DNA of 64,000 nucleotides, from contig CAVXFM010000015.1 of the NCBI GenBank assembly GCA_963760985.1, forward strand, positions 1,240,001 through 1,304,000, read 5' to 3'. The position numbers were made by a program, and so were the translations under genes. Each line of letters starts with the position of its first letter. Position 1 is the first letter of the stretch. The DNA is from JACRDG01 sp963760985 (GTDB lineage Bacteria > Desulfobacterota > Desulfomonilia > Desulfomonilales > Desulfomonilaceae). This document shows positions 30,652 through 40,840 of the stretch, piece after piece. The notes beneath the pieces were generated by a model that was not told where the DNA came from, did no database searches, and saw only the letters and a list, made by a program, of their open reading frames with translations.

Positions 30652-31232
30652 CCGTTTTACCTTTCATATGATTCAAGGAAGAATCGCCGGAAACATCATG
30701 AACGGGCCAGCAGGCAAAGGAAAGAGATAAATTCTCCCTCAACCCCTCGGTGCTGATTTCTCTCCGTACGCCCGGTGTCATCTTGATGTTCATGGCCAAC
30801 AGGGAGCCTGTTCGCGCAGCTAGTCGCCAATGAACGGTTACCCGCTCTTGGATCAAATGTCAACAGGATCAAGAGACCATAATCCGCCACCCCATCTTAC
30901 AGCAGGCCTCACGAGTCGACGAAGCCGTACAAAGTGCTCATTACAAGCACCTGAAGTTCCTTATCAATTATGTATCAAGTCTTGCTCAAGAATCAAGAAT
31001 CGCGCTGAACGATTACACGATGTTGCACAAATCACCCTATTGCTTCGTGACACTCCATGCCCCATTATGTGAGTAAGCGGGCGAGACGAGTTCCTGGCTT
31101 GGTGTTTTGTCCCGTGTGGGTGATGAGGAAAGTAAATCTGAAAATGTTGTCGCATGGGGGCGGAGGTTTGGCCTGCTGCTCACGCGCGGCAAGATCCTGA
31201 TGTAACTCATTCAGTTCGTAAGGAGGTCTACC
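30652..31232. other. Divergent intergenic region upstream of tyrS
   Basis: About 580 bp. On the minus strand TTGACA occurs near 30855, without a good -10 at the right distance. No T-box, tRNA or small RNA recognised. Minus frame 30374-30856 overlaps tyrS and lacks protein character. Confidence 0.4.
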
Positions 31233-31538
31233 ATGCGAATGCTCATGCACGTCAAGTTTCCGCACTCCACGTACAATGAGGCAATCAAGGACGGCACCGC
31301 GGGGGAGAAAACCCAACGGATTCTTGAAGAAATCAAACCCGAGGCTGTGTACTTCACAGAATGCGATGGTCATCGATGTGCGATCCTGATCGTGAATTTG
31401 GCCGATCCGTCGATGGTGCCAGCGCTCGCGGAGCCCTGGTTTCTACTCTTCGAGGCAGATGTCCGGTTCCACATCGTCATGAGCCCCGAAGACCTTGAAC
31501 GGGCCGGCCTTGGAGCACTCGGGGAGAAGTGGTGTTAA
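31233..31538 (+). CDS. Conserved small protein, DUF3303-like
   Basis: 101 aa. MRMLMHVKFPHSTYNEAIKDG at the start and a ferredoxin-like alpha/beta pattern (AVYFTECDGHRCAILIVNLAD, FHIVMSPEDLERAG) resemble small DUF3303-type proteins of anaerobes. No known reaction. Strong ribosome site AAGGAGG eight bases before ATG. Monocistronic, convergent with the mvhD-ferredoxin gene. Confidence 0.65.
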   Translation: MRMLMHVKFPHSTYNEAIKDGTAGEKTQRILEEIKPEAVYFTECDGHRCAILIVNLADPSMVPALAEPWFLLFEADVRFHIVMSPEDLERAGLGALGEKWC

Positions 31539-31748
31539 CCATTGGCTCACTCACGGCTGTACCCGTTGGCTGTTAAACCGTGACCTCACGGGCTGGCAGC
31601 GACCGTGGCCGGTCCTTCAGGAGAGTCGTCTCAAGTTCAGGGCAAGAAATCTGAGACTTCCCTGCAGGGCCGGGGAGAGAGGGGTATGGCAAGAATCCGG
31701 AACGCGGGAAACGCCAATCTCCTGATTGAACGTCTGGAAGGTGCCGCG

Positions 31749-32582
31749 TCAGGTTTTGCTTTGTCTCACTATGGTTCTCGCTTCCACCGGAATGGGAGGC
31801 GGAACAGGTTCGCCGGAAATCTTTCTCACCGAGCCAAAGCGAGGGGGGCACGCGTCAAAACAAGTCCCGCACTTTATGCATTTGTCCTGATCAATGACAT
31901 GGATCTGCTTCTTGCCGCCTATAATCGCATCTACAGGGCATTTCCTAAGGCAAGTCGAGCAGGCCTGACACTTGGTCGGATCGATATAGTACGAGACCAC
32001 TTCACGGAACACCCTTTCCAAGTCGTCATGCGTGAAAAGTCTCTCATACTCTTCCGGGGTTTGGAGACGTGACGCCAGCTTTTCGCGGCACTGCATCTTA
32101 ATGTAAGGAAGTAACCTGCTCATTTCGGCAATTCTTGACGTTACTTCATTTTGATCCAGTCCTTCACTTGTGCCAAGGGGCCCCAACGTCTTGATCTTCT
32201 CGCCAAAGTCATTCATGACCTCGGAAAAACGGATTCCTTCACCGGCAGATACCCACTCGAGCCGCAATCGTTCCGGATTCACCCCTATGCGTTCCAGCAA
32301 CCTCTTACAGAGATGCATGATGTTCAATGCGTCGTAATTTCCCTCAGTATTATAATGGCAGTCGTTAAGATGACATCCGCCGATAAACACCCCGTCTGTT
32401 CCATTTGAGAAAGCGCGAAATATAAATGACGGGTCGACCCGGCCGGAGCACATCACCCTTATCACCCTTACATAAGGGGGGTACTGAAACCGGGATACTC
32501 CACAAAGATCCGCACCTCCGTAGCAGCACCAATTGCATAAGAAACCCACGATCCTTGGTTTAAACTCAAGCCCACTAGCCAT
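31749..32582 (-). CDS. MvhD-like electron-transfer protein fused to 2x[4Fe-4S] ferredoxin
   Basis: 277 aa. N-terminal MvhD domain with FLCNWCCYGGADLCG and GGCHLNDCHYN; C-terminal ferredoxin domain with CQACSTCLRKCPVDAI and CIKCGTCFDACPPRFG. Links a [2Fe-2S] MvhD unit to two cubane clusters and so could bridge HdrA to ferredoxin. Starts 51 bp after hdrA on the same strand with GGAGTGGGAAAAGA upstream; surely one operon. Distinct from the stand-alone MvhD at 13157. Confidence 0.88.
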   Translation of the reverse strand: MASGLEFKPRIVGFLCNWCCYGGADLCGVSRFQYPPYVRVIRVMCSGRVDPSFIFRAFSNGTDGVFIGGCHLNDCHYNTEGNYDALNIMHLCKRLLERIGVNPERLRLEWVSAGEGIRFSEVMNDFGEKIKTLGPLGTSEGLDQNEVTSRIAEMSRLLPYIKMQCREKLASRLQTPEEYERLFTHDDLERVFREVVSYYIDPTKCQACSTCLRKCPVDAIIGGKKQIHVIDQDKCIKCGTCFDACPPRFGSVRKISGEPVPPPIPVEARTIVRQSKT

Positions 32583-32633
32583 TCTTTTCCCACTCCTCAG
32601 TCAGTACACACTACTTTGTTGGTTGGTGAATTC

Positions 32634-35600
32634 TTAGAGGTCCGGAACCTCAGCGTCAATCTGGCAAAAGATCTGTTCATCCGCGTAATGCTTAAGAGAA
32701 ATAGCCCCTGTGGGACACTTGACATTACAGAGTCCATCCCCTTTACAGAGCACAGGAATAACCCTGGCCTTCTTCCCTTGGCGTGTATCGTGAAATTCAA
32801 TAGCACCGTAGGTGCAAGCCTCAATACAGGCCCCGCACGAGATGCAGCGATTCTCCTTTACCTCGCACACCGAACCCGAGGCAGTAACAGAGTCCTGTGA
32901 CAGAAGCACTGCTGCCCTGCCTGCAGCGCCATATGCTTGGTTAATCGCTTCAGATATATGCTTGGGATAATGTGCGGTTCCACACAGGTACACGCCCTCC
33001 GCAGCGAAATCCACAGGTCTTAATTTCACATGAGCTTCCTGAAAGAAGCCCTCCGGGCTCAGAGCCACCTTAAATAATTGGGATAGTTGCTGAATGTCCC
33101 CAGAGGGGATCACGGCAGCAGACAACGCAAGAAAATCGGCATCCAATTCAAGCTTCTTTCCCAACACAAAATCGGTCACCACAACCTTGAGAACCGATCG
33201 GCCCTCGTCCGACTCGCCGGCTTCCACCTGTAGATCTTCCTGTCCTTCGTAACGGATGAATTTTATGTCCTTGTTTGAAGCCTCCCGGTAATAATCCTCG
33301 CTAAACCCATAGGTTCTCATATCGCGAAAGAGGATGTACACGTCCATCTGAGGATTCAGCTCTTTCAATTTCAAGGCGTTCTTTACCGCATGGTTGCAGC
33401 ATACGCGGGCGCAGTAGTTTCTTTCCTCATTTCTGCAGCCCACACATTGTATCATTACCAGGCTCTGGGAACCGATGAGCCCTTCCTCTTTGTTGACGAT
33501 CCGCTGCTCCAGCTCCAACTGGGTCAGGACCCTTTCATCCTTTCCGTACAGATGTTCCGTAGGCGTATATTCCTCCGCACCTGTAGCCAGCACTGCGGCC
33601 CCGTGTTTGATCTGCCAGATCCTCCCTTCAGAATGCACGGTGGTAAGAAAATTTCCCACATAGCCTGCAGCATCGGTGATAGTCGCATCGGTGATCACAT
33701 GTACGAGCGGGCTCTGATAGACTTGGCTGATAAGATCCTGCAAATATTCCTGAACATTGAGGCCTTCAAGTGTGTAATATATCCTTCGTGCCATGCCTCC
33801 AAGTTCTGAATCCTTCTCCACCAGGTAGACTTCAAATCTCTGTTTGGCCAAGCTCAGCGCACTCGTCATTCCGGCTACGCCCCCTCCGACAACCAACACC
33901 CCTTTATGAAGCGGCAGATCGAATTCCTGCAATGGCTCCAAATGGCAGGCTCGCGCCACCGACATCCGGATTAAATCTTTTGCCTTCCGGGTGGCATCTT
34001 CCTTTTCTTTGGAGTGGACCCAGGAGCAGTGCTCTCGGATATTGGCCATATCATAAAAATACTGATTGATGCCGCCCTCCCGAAGTGTATCCCGGAAGAT
34101 CGGCTCATGGGTCCTTGGGGTACACGCTGCCACCACGACTCGATTGAGACCCTTCTCCGTTATCGTATCGGTGATTTCCTTGGCGGAATTGGTAGCACAG
34201 GAAAAAAGCTGTTCCTGAGCATGGACCACATTGGGTAAGGTTAAGGCATATTCTACTGTGGAAGGCACGTCGACCACTCTTCCGATATTCGCCCCACAAT
34301 GACACACGAACACCCCCACCCTCGGATCCTCGTTGGAGACATCCCTTTCCGGCGGATAGACCCTTTCCTTGGACAGATTACCTCGCCGAAAGGAGAGAAG
34401 TTCAGAGCATTGCGAACCGGCTCCGCTGGCAGTGAAGACAGATTCGGGAATATCCATCGGACCCTGGAAGGCTCCGGCTACAAAGATCCCAGGTCGAGAG
34501 GTTTCAATGGGGTTGACAGGGTTGCCTGAGCAGAATCCGTGGGCATTGAGTTCGATGCCGAATTTCTCTGCCAGAGCCCGATATTCAGCGGGGGGCTTTA
34601 ATCCGACGGACAGAACCACCATATCAAATTCTTGTTCTTTCACTCCGTCATCCGTAGTAGCGTATTTGAGAATCACGTTCTTGGTTTCCCGATCCTCTCT
34701 CACGATCGTCACGTAGCTTCTGATGAAACGAACCCCGGAGGAAGCCTCTGTTCTCTGATAAAACCGCTCGAAACCCTTGCCGTACGACCTGATATCGTTG
34801 TGGAATATGGTGCACTCTGCATCTGCGTCATGATCCTTGGTCAAAATCACCTGTTTTTGGGTGTACGTGCAGCATACCGCAGAACAGTAGCTACTATTTC
34901 CCGGGGTGACACGCCTTGACCCGACACAGTGAATCCAGGCTATTCTACGTGGGTGCTTCTTGTCGGAAGCGCGCAAGATCTCACCTTCGTAAGGCCCGGT
35001 AGCGCATAACAAACGTTCGTAGTCCATGCTGGTAACCACATTCTCAAACTTGCCGTACCCATAATCGCCGGTGAGCTTAGGGTCAAACACCTCGTATCCC
35101 GGAGCTAAGACGATCGCACCTACCTTGACCTGCATGATTTCAGGCATTTGATGAAGGTCTATCGCGTGATTCTTACACACTCCTTCGCAAATCGTACATT
35201 TCTTACCGTCAAGGTACAGACAGTTTTCGTCGATGTACGGGACCAGTGGCACGGCTTGAGCAAAGTAGATGTGGACGGCTTTATTCATGGATATGTCTTG
35301 ATTAAACGGGTCAGCAACCGAGACCGGGCAGTACTCGACGCAGGTAGGTACAACCCGTGCACTTGTCCTCTCTGATATATCTGGGTTTCTTGATCAGAGT
35401 TACCCTAAAATCCCCTGCATGACCTTGTACACTCTCAACTTCGGTCATGGTCAGGATCTCAATATTAGGATGTCTCTTACATTCGAGAAACTTAGGAGAT
35501 TCGATACACATGGAGCAGTCATTGGTAGGAAACGTCTTATCGAGCTGGGCCATCTTGCCGCCGATAGTCGGTGACTTCTCCACCAGATAGACCTTGTACC

Positions 35601-35697
35601 CCGCGGTGGCGAGATCAAGAGAGGCCTGAATGCCGCTTATCCCTCCACCGACCACCACTACGTCTCCATAATTACTGTCTCCGAAACTCTTGGACAT
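32634..35697 (-). CDS. hdrA: HdrA-like heterodisulfide reductase subunit A (one frame break)
   Basis: Large flavin and Fe-S protein, about 1020 aa. First FAD domain VVVVGGGISGIQASLDLA, LVEKSPTIGGKMAQLDKTF and the CSMC motif; Fe-S site EDKCTGCT with CVEYCPV across the break; a 'CHCGANIG' insertion; a second FAD unit VLVVGGGVAGMTSALSLA; C-terminal ferredoxin NRCISCGACIEACTYGAIEF and CNVKCPTGAI. The double-flavoprotein layout marks the long HdrA type. A one-base break lies near 35345. ATG 35697 has GGGAGA; TTG 35745 is less likely. HdrA normally bifurcates electrons with HdrBC; none is adjacent. Confidence 0.9.
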
Positions 35698-36522
35698 CTG
35701 TTCTCCCACTTGCGCTTTTTCCAATTTGTTTACCGCTGAGGACAACGTTGAGCCCTGTGTTCCACGAACTCGGTCGAGACCTCCGAAATACAGGCTGTCG
35801 ATTGCCGCAACAGCATTGACGCGCCCTTCTTCAGAGGACGGGTCTGAACACGCGGCGGGGTGACTATCCGTTTTGTTCGCGCGTGCCTGTCTTTGCGGTA
35901 CGACCTCGGAGCATCAATACTCAAACGCATTGCGGAACCGGTAGACCTGATTCAGGGCTCCGTAGGTCATGCCGACCGATACTCGGCATCATCGGTGATT
36001 CGAATATCACTTATCACGCATACCGATGTCAAGACTTTTTTGCTCCTGAACAAGAAGGGTCACCCGGAGTGGTGCGTTCGCTTCTTTGGCAATCGATGAG
36101 GGCCGGTGCTTTCGCGCGGGAAAGGTCTTTGTGCGGTTATTCGTTCAGCATGATGAGGCTCTTCGCATTCGAGGGCTGACGCCAAATACGTAGGGGGGGA
36201 CGATCTTCTCTACCCATGTGTCCGAAGCCCTTCTCGATCCCTGTCGCGTCCTCTCGAATGCAGATCGACACCGACCCAGACCGTAGGGCTTGAGCCGGCT
36301 TATGCCAATGGGTTTTCAAGGGTGCAACACCGGCGGTAAACCTCTCCGGACAACACATCCCTTTCCCGTGCCTGACTCACGACACACGAAAGACGCTTCT
36401 TGATATGAGTGATATTCGGTTTTAGACTGAGTTATGGTGCTCAGGAAGAACCAGGGGTAAAGGCCACTGTGCTAAGGCAGGGGTAGCGGCCGGCAGCGGA
36501 AGGCTACTGCTCGTCATAGATG
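35698..36522. other. Gene-poor stretch upstream of hdrA
   Basis: About 825 bp. Short open frames on both strands show no recognisable motifs. Presumably contains the hdrA promoter near its left end. No repeats or hairpins with terminator features seen. Confidence 0.4.
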
Positions 36523-36744
36523 TCATTTGCCGTCACAGTCCATGCAGTCAACGACTACCTCGCCATGCATCCGGGCGCACTCCGAACGAGTGGTCTTGAT
36601 GCACTTCGGCTTGGTAGGATGTCAGGTACAACCGCGAATGCAGCAGTCGACTAGGTTTCCGTAATCATCCGATGGCGACGACGCGGTCACGGACGCGAAA
36701 AACAGTACCGCAAGCGCGGCGAGCATCCCGCAAAAGTACTTCAT
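36523..36744 (-). CDS. Small secreted Cys-rich protein with in-frame UGA
   Basis: ATG 36744, preceded by GAGGGATA, gives a signal peptide (MKYFCGMLAALAVLFFASVT). The mature part reads DCCIRGCT, TGA (36622-36624), then HPTKPKCIKTTRSECARMHG and VVVDCMDCDGK, stop at 36523. Seven cysteines plus the UGA make eight positions, an even number as expected for disulfides, so the UGA stands where Cys would fit. A 5-bp hairpin with loop GUUCG lies about 35 nt downstream, at the far limit for a SECIS. TGC/TGT-to-TGA mutation is the simple alternative. No family recognised; too short and broken for routine gene calling. Confidence 0.5.
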
Positions 36745-37001
36745 TATCCCTCTATCCTGTCTTCTCCCTCACTGTCCCGTGGGAAGCGCGGGAAAAGCTC
36801 ATCAACCGGAATGAAATTGAGGTCTTGCCATTTTGTGTGTCGTTGGCCAGTGACCGATCTGGGGATGGGTCCGCTGCTTTCCCGCAAGACCGGAGAGAGG
36901 CAAAACCATCTTCAGGTTGATGAAAAATAACGCTTTTTTTCGGCCTTGAGCGTAACTCACTCCCATCAACTCGGTCAAGAGGAATCTTCAAAGCCAGGCG
37001 T
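36745..37001. other. Short intergenic segment before repeats
   Basis: Contains the promoter side of the small Cys-rich gene; nothing else recognised before the MITE-like fragment begins at 37002. Confidence 0.35.
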
Positions 37002-37126
37002 ATAGCGGTTTGCTTCCGAAGAAGTAACTTGGTGCTGGAGGGGGATCTCCCTCGGGTACGGACTACGCAAAGCCGTCTCATCACTTCGTTCAGGAGATCC
37101 CCAGCCGTACCATCTTACTCGTGTGA
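37002..37126 (+). repeat. MITE-like element, right-truncated copy
   Basis: Starts ATAGCGGTTTGCTTC, a decayed form of the ATACCGATTCGCTTT terminus, and keeps the central hairpin GGGGATCTCC...GGAGATCCCC. The right terminal repeat is missing: at 37127 the sequence changes to the 155-bp repeat. Confidence 0.75.
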
Positions 37127-37281
37127 ACTCCCATGACCTGGAGGGTCACCACGAATCATGAAACTGCCACCCCGACCAGCGACCAGCGGGAGCTGGCAAG
37201 TGCTTGAAGTTCTTGGGGATGGGGGTTCGGGGGAAAGCCCTTCTTGAAAGAAGGGCCTTCCCCCGAAAAAGCATTTTCATA
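37127..37281 (-). repeat. 155-bp dispersed repeat, copy B
   Basis: Inverted copy of 52-206, roughly 90% identical by eye. It includes the stop codon of the downstream-reading thiolase (37277-37279) and the hairpin 37226-37267. It joins the truncated MITE-like copy exactly where that element loses its terminal repeat. Confidence 0.8.
37226..37267 (-). terminator. Hairpin behind thiolase gene
   Basis: Arms TTCGGGGGAAGGCCCTTC and GAAGGGCTTTCCCCCGAA start about 10 bp after the thiolase stop. There is no U-tract, so it may stabilise the 3' end rather than terminate. Confidence 0.45.
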
Positions 37282-38490
37282 AACGCGCATCAGTATCCGC
37301 TATCTCTCGCATCAGATTCTCCCAAATCATCGAGTAGCCCTGGCCGCGTCCCACACACATGGTGGTCAATCCGTACCGCGCAGAAGCGTTTTCCTGAAAG
37401 AGCCCTGCGAGAAACCCCACCAGCCGCGGCCCCGATGCGGCCAACGGATGTCCGTACGCGAGCGACCCTCCCCACGGATTGACTCGGGGATCGTCCGCAG
37501 CCAGTCCCCACCTGTCGAGGCAATAGAGAGCCTGCACGGCAAACGCTTCGTTCATTTCCACAAAGTCCATATCGCTCATCTTCAAACCGGCTTTTGCCAG
37601 GGCCTTTAAGGTGGCCGGCACAGGAGCAGTGCCCATGATTCTCGGGTCCACAGATGCCACTCCCGTGGAGACCCATTTCATTTTGGGGCGCAGGTTCAGC
37701 TCTTCGGCTTTGGCTCGGGACATGAGGAGGACTACCGAAGCCCCGTCATTGAGCCCCGCGGCATTTCCCGCGGTCACCCTTCCGTCGGGCCTGAAAGGGG
37801 TCTTGAGGAGGGCAAGTCTTTCCATGCTCGTTTCAGGCCGCGGTTGCTGGTCCTTGTCAGCACATATTCTCGTGCCGTCTGCGAGTTCCACTTCGACAGG
37901 CACAATCATGTCCTGCATCTTCCCTGCCTTGATTGCCCGGTCGGCTTTTGCCTGGGAGGCCACTGCATAGGCATCTGCCATTTCTCTGGTGAATTCAGAA
38001 AAACGATCGTGAATATTCTCCGCGGTCATGCCCATATTGAACGGGACGCATCACCGTGCACTTCTTCGGCCCTGGGATGCGGGTCTCGCATAGATCCCAT
38101 GGGCAGGTGTCCCATGTGTTCGACCCCGCCTACGATGAGACAGTCGGCCATGTGGCTCGCGATGTACGTGACTCCGAACCCGATTCCCGTCAGTCCACTG
38201 GCACACATGCGGTCAATGGAACACCCGGGGATCTCCCAACCCAGATCTGCCAGCATAGGCACCACCCTGCCCAGAGTGCCGCCTTGCTCTTTCATCTGGT
38301 TGGTGACGCCCCAAATGCTGTCTTCAATCATGTCCGGTTTGAGGGAAGGGTTCCTGTTCAGCAGCGCCTTTACGAGCGGGACACAGAGGTCTTCCGCGCA
38401 CGTCTTCCAAAAAATGCCTTTTTCACCTGCGCGGCCGAACACGGTTCTTACCGCATCGACCACCACTACGTCGTGTAATTCTGTGGACAC
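37277..38490 (-). CDS. Acetyl-CoA acyltransferase (thiolase), FadI/FadA-like (one frame break)
   Basis: Thiolytic cleavage of 3-oxoacyl-CoA. Nucleophile in DRMCASGLTGIGF, GGVEHMGHLPMG, NEAFAVQALYC, GHP motif in SLAYGHPLAASG, and second catalytic Cys in TMCVGRGQGYS. About 404 aa joined; frame breaks near 38045. GTG 38490 follows CAGGAG and lies 6 bp after the upstream thiolase. Its last codons lie in the 155-bp repeat. Confidence 0.87.
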
Positions 38491-38496
38491 GTGTCG

Positions 38497-39753
38497 TCAC
38501 TCCTGAGTATCGTTTCGTTCCAGTACCCGCAGCGATCCCCAGCCCACCACCACCACAAATACATTCCAATGCGTACTTTGCCCCACGTCTTTGCATCTCG
38601 TGGAGCAAGCTCACCAAGACCCGCGTACCGGTGCACGCGATGGGATGGCCGAGGGAAATTCCCGACCCGTTGACATTGACTCGTGCATATTCGTCAGGCC
38701 CAATGCCCATCTCTATCAGGTCGGCCAGGACCTGGGCTGCGAAGGCTTCCTGTATCTCGATCAGTTCCATGTGTTTGAGCGACAGACCCGCAGACTCCAG
38801 GGCCTTGACCGCGGCACGGGGCACGGTCTTGTACGCCCTTTTCGGATCGTCGCCCACAGATGCACATGACTTGAAAACGGCGAGAGGTTTCTTCCCAAGC
38901 TTCGCGGCAAAGGAAGCCGAAGTCACCACCACTGCGGCAGCTCCGTCGTTTTCGGTAGACGAATTGCCCGCGGTGCAAACCCCGCCGAGCACAGGCTTAA
39001 GCCGCGCCAATGCGGACAATGTCGCATCGCCGACGCGGGCTCTCGTCTCGATCCACGATGATCGGTTCCCCTTTGCGCTGCGGGACCATTACGGGCACGA
39101 TTTCATCCGAGAACTTTCCCGCCTCTATTGCAGCACAGGCTTTCTCATGACTGTTGAGGGCCCATTGGTCGCATTGCTCACGAGTGAGGGAATGCTCCTC
39201 TGCCGCGGTCTCCGCCCAGGACATCATCGCGGGGAGGATGCCGTAGCGTTCCTCGGGCTGTGACATCACTCGCGCCCTCTGGATGCGATCGTGACAGGGG
39301 AATCCCCCAGGATGAGAGATCACCGTGGCCTTTCGGCATGCCTTTGGAGCCTCCGATTCCCCACTTGACACTTCCGGGCAGATAGAATTCCGCGTTGCTC
39401 ATGCTCTCCGTCCCGCCTGCCACCACGATCTCGGCCTGTCCGGAGGAAATCAGGGCGGCAGCGTATCGCACGACTTCCAGGCCCGTGCAGCAGCGACTGT
39501 CCAAGGTCACGCCGGGGACAGTCTCCGGCCACCCGGCCTTGAGCAGTGCCATGCGGGCCACATTGACGTACTCGCCGTTCTGATAGGCCTGCCCCATGAT
39601 CACCGTGTCCACGATCTCGGGCTCGATCCCTGCACGTCTCACTGCCTGCTCGACTACGAGGGCAGCGAGATCATATGCATGCACCTCTTTGAGCGCACCC
39701 AAGTACCGGCCTACGGGTGTCCTTATCCCAGAAATAATGACTATTTCTTTCAT
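38497..39753 (-). CDS. Acetyl-CoA C-acetyltransferase (thiolase), second type (three frame breaks)
   Basis: Biosynthetic/degradative thiolase distinct from its neighbour. Starts MKEIVIISGIRTPVGRYLG; nucleophile in LDSRCCTGLEVV; GGTESMSNAEFYL; EIQEAFAAQVLA; GISLGHPIACTG; CICGGGGLGIA. Breaks near 39305, 39030 and 38529; after the last, the natural end VLERNDTQE and a TGA at 38497 appear. ATG 39753 has GGAGAAC upstream. Forms a tight run hbd-thl2-thl1. Confidence 0.85.
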
Positions 39754-39798
39754 GCGGTTCTCCGTGAACGTGTGCCCAAATCCCGTGAAGGCCGAAAA

Positions 39799-40681
39799 CT
39801 ATTTTGCGGGTCCCTTGCGGGTGCCGTCCAGGTCGGTACTGGTACCACCCTTTGCCTGATTTTCGGCCGAGATGACCGGCCATGACCTTGCGACGGAGTA
39901 TGGCCGGAGGAAACCACCGCGGGTCCTTGGTCTCTTCGTAGATTGCCGTGAGCGCTCCACACGTGACATCCAAGCCGACCATGTCGCCGGTCTCGAAGAT
40001 CCCCATCTTGCGTCCTGAAGCCAGTCGCAGTCCCTTGTCAATGTCTTCGACCGTGCCTACGCCCGCTTCCACCAATCGCATGGCTTCGATAGCTGCCGGC
40101 AAGTTGATGCGATTGATGAGAAAACCCGGCACGTCTTTGTGCACCAGGATCGGCTGTTTGCCGATGGACTCCACAAACGCCTTTCCTTGTGCGAACACTT
40201 CAGCGCTCGTGAATTGGCTGCGCACGACTTCCACTGCTTCCATCATAGGAACCGGGCTGAAGAAATGAATGCCCAGGACCCGTTCCGGATGCGGAATCGT
40301 TGCTGCGAGGATGCTGACGGAAATAGCGCTCGTGTTCGTCGCGATCAGGGTCTCGGGATTGACTATGTTTGCCAGCTCCCCGAAGACTTTCTTCTTCACG
40401 TCCAGGTTTTCAAAGACCGCCTCGATGCACAGGTGTGCTTCCGCGGCTTTCGCGAGAATGTCAGTCGGAGTAATCCGCGCCATTATGGCGTCCAGAGGCC
40501 CTTTGATCTTCTGTTTCTCCACGAGCTTGCCCGCGGACCAGGCAATCTGCGTGATCGCACGGTCCACCGCTCCAGGGGCCACATCGAACAGCATCACTTC
40601 CAATCCGGCACTTGCACATACCTGGGCAATGCCCGAACCCATCAGGCCTGAGCCGACGACAAAAACTTTCTTGATCTCCAT
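39799..40681 (-). CDS. 3-hydroxyacyl-CoA dehydrogenase (one frame break)
   Basis: NAD-dependent oxidation of 3-hydroxyacyl-CoA (butyryl/acyl type, about 294 aa). Rossmann start VFVVGSGLMGSGIAQVCA; catalytic region IHFFSPVPMMEAVEVV; C-terminal GLDVTCGALTAIYEETKDPRWFPP and KSGKGWYQY. Frame breaks near 39835, after which the proper end DGTRKGPAK and TAG at 39799 follow. ATG 40681 has AAGGGGAACG. The MITE-like element lies just upstream of that site. Confidence 0.9.
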
Positions 40682-40695
40682 AGTGCGTTCCCCTT

Positions 40696-40840
40696 ATATC
40701 GATTCGCTTTCGACTGTACAACTTGGCGGAGCCAACAAGCTGGGGACCCCCTTCGCTACGGACGACGCAAGGCCGTCTCATCACTTCGCTCACGAGATCC
40801 CCAGCCCTACGATCTTACGCGTGTGAACGCGAATCGGTAT
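40696..40840 (+). repeat. MITE-like palindromic element, copy 3
   Basis: 145 bp, ends ATATCGATTCGC and GCGAATCGGTAT, central hairpin arms CTGGGGA/GAGATCCCCAG with an inner ACGG...CCGT stem. It fills the whole gap between the acyl-CoA dehydrogenase stop and the hbd ribosome site. Its terminal T is the first base of the plus-strand TTA that encodes the dehydrogenase stop. Confidence 0.85.

Noticed and set aside
30652..31232. T-box or other leader in front of tyrS
   Set aside because: No T-box sequence, specifier hairpin or antiterminator seen on the minus strand.
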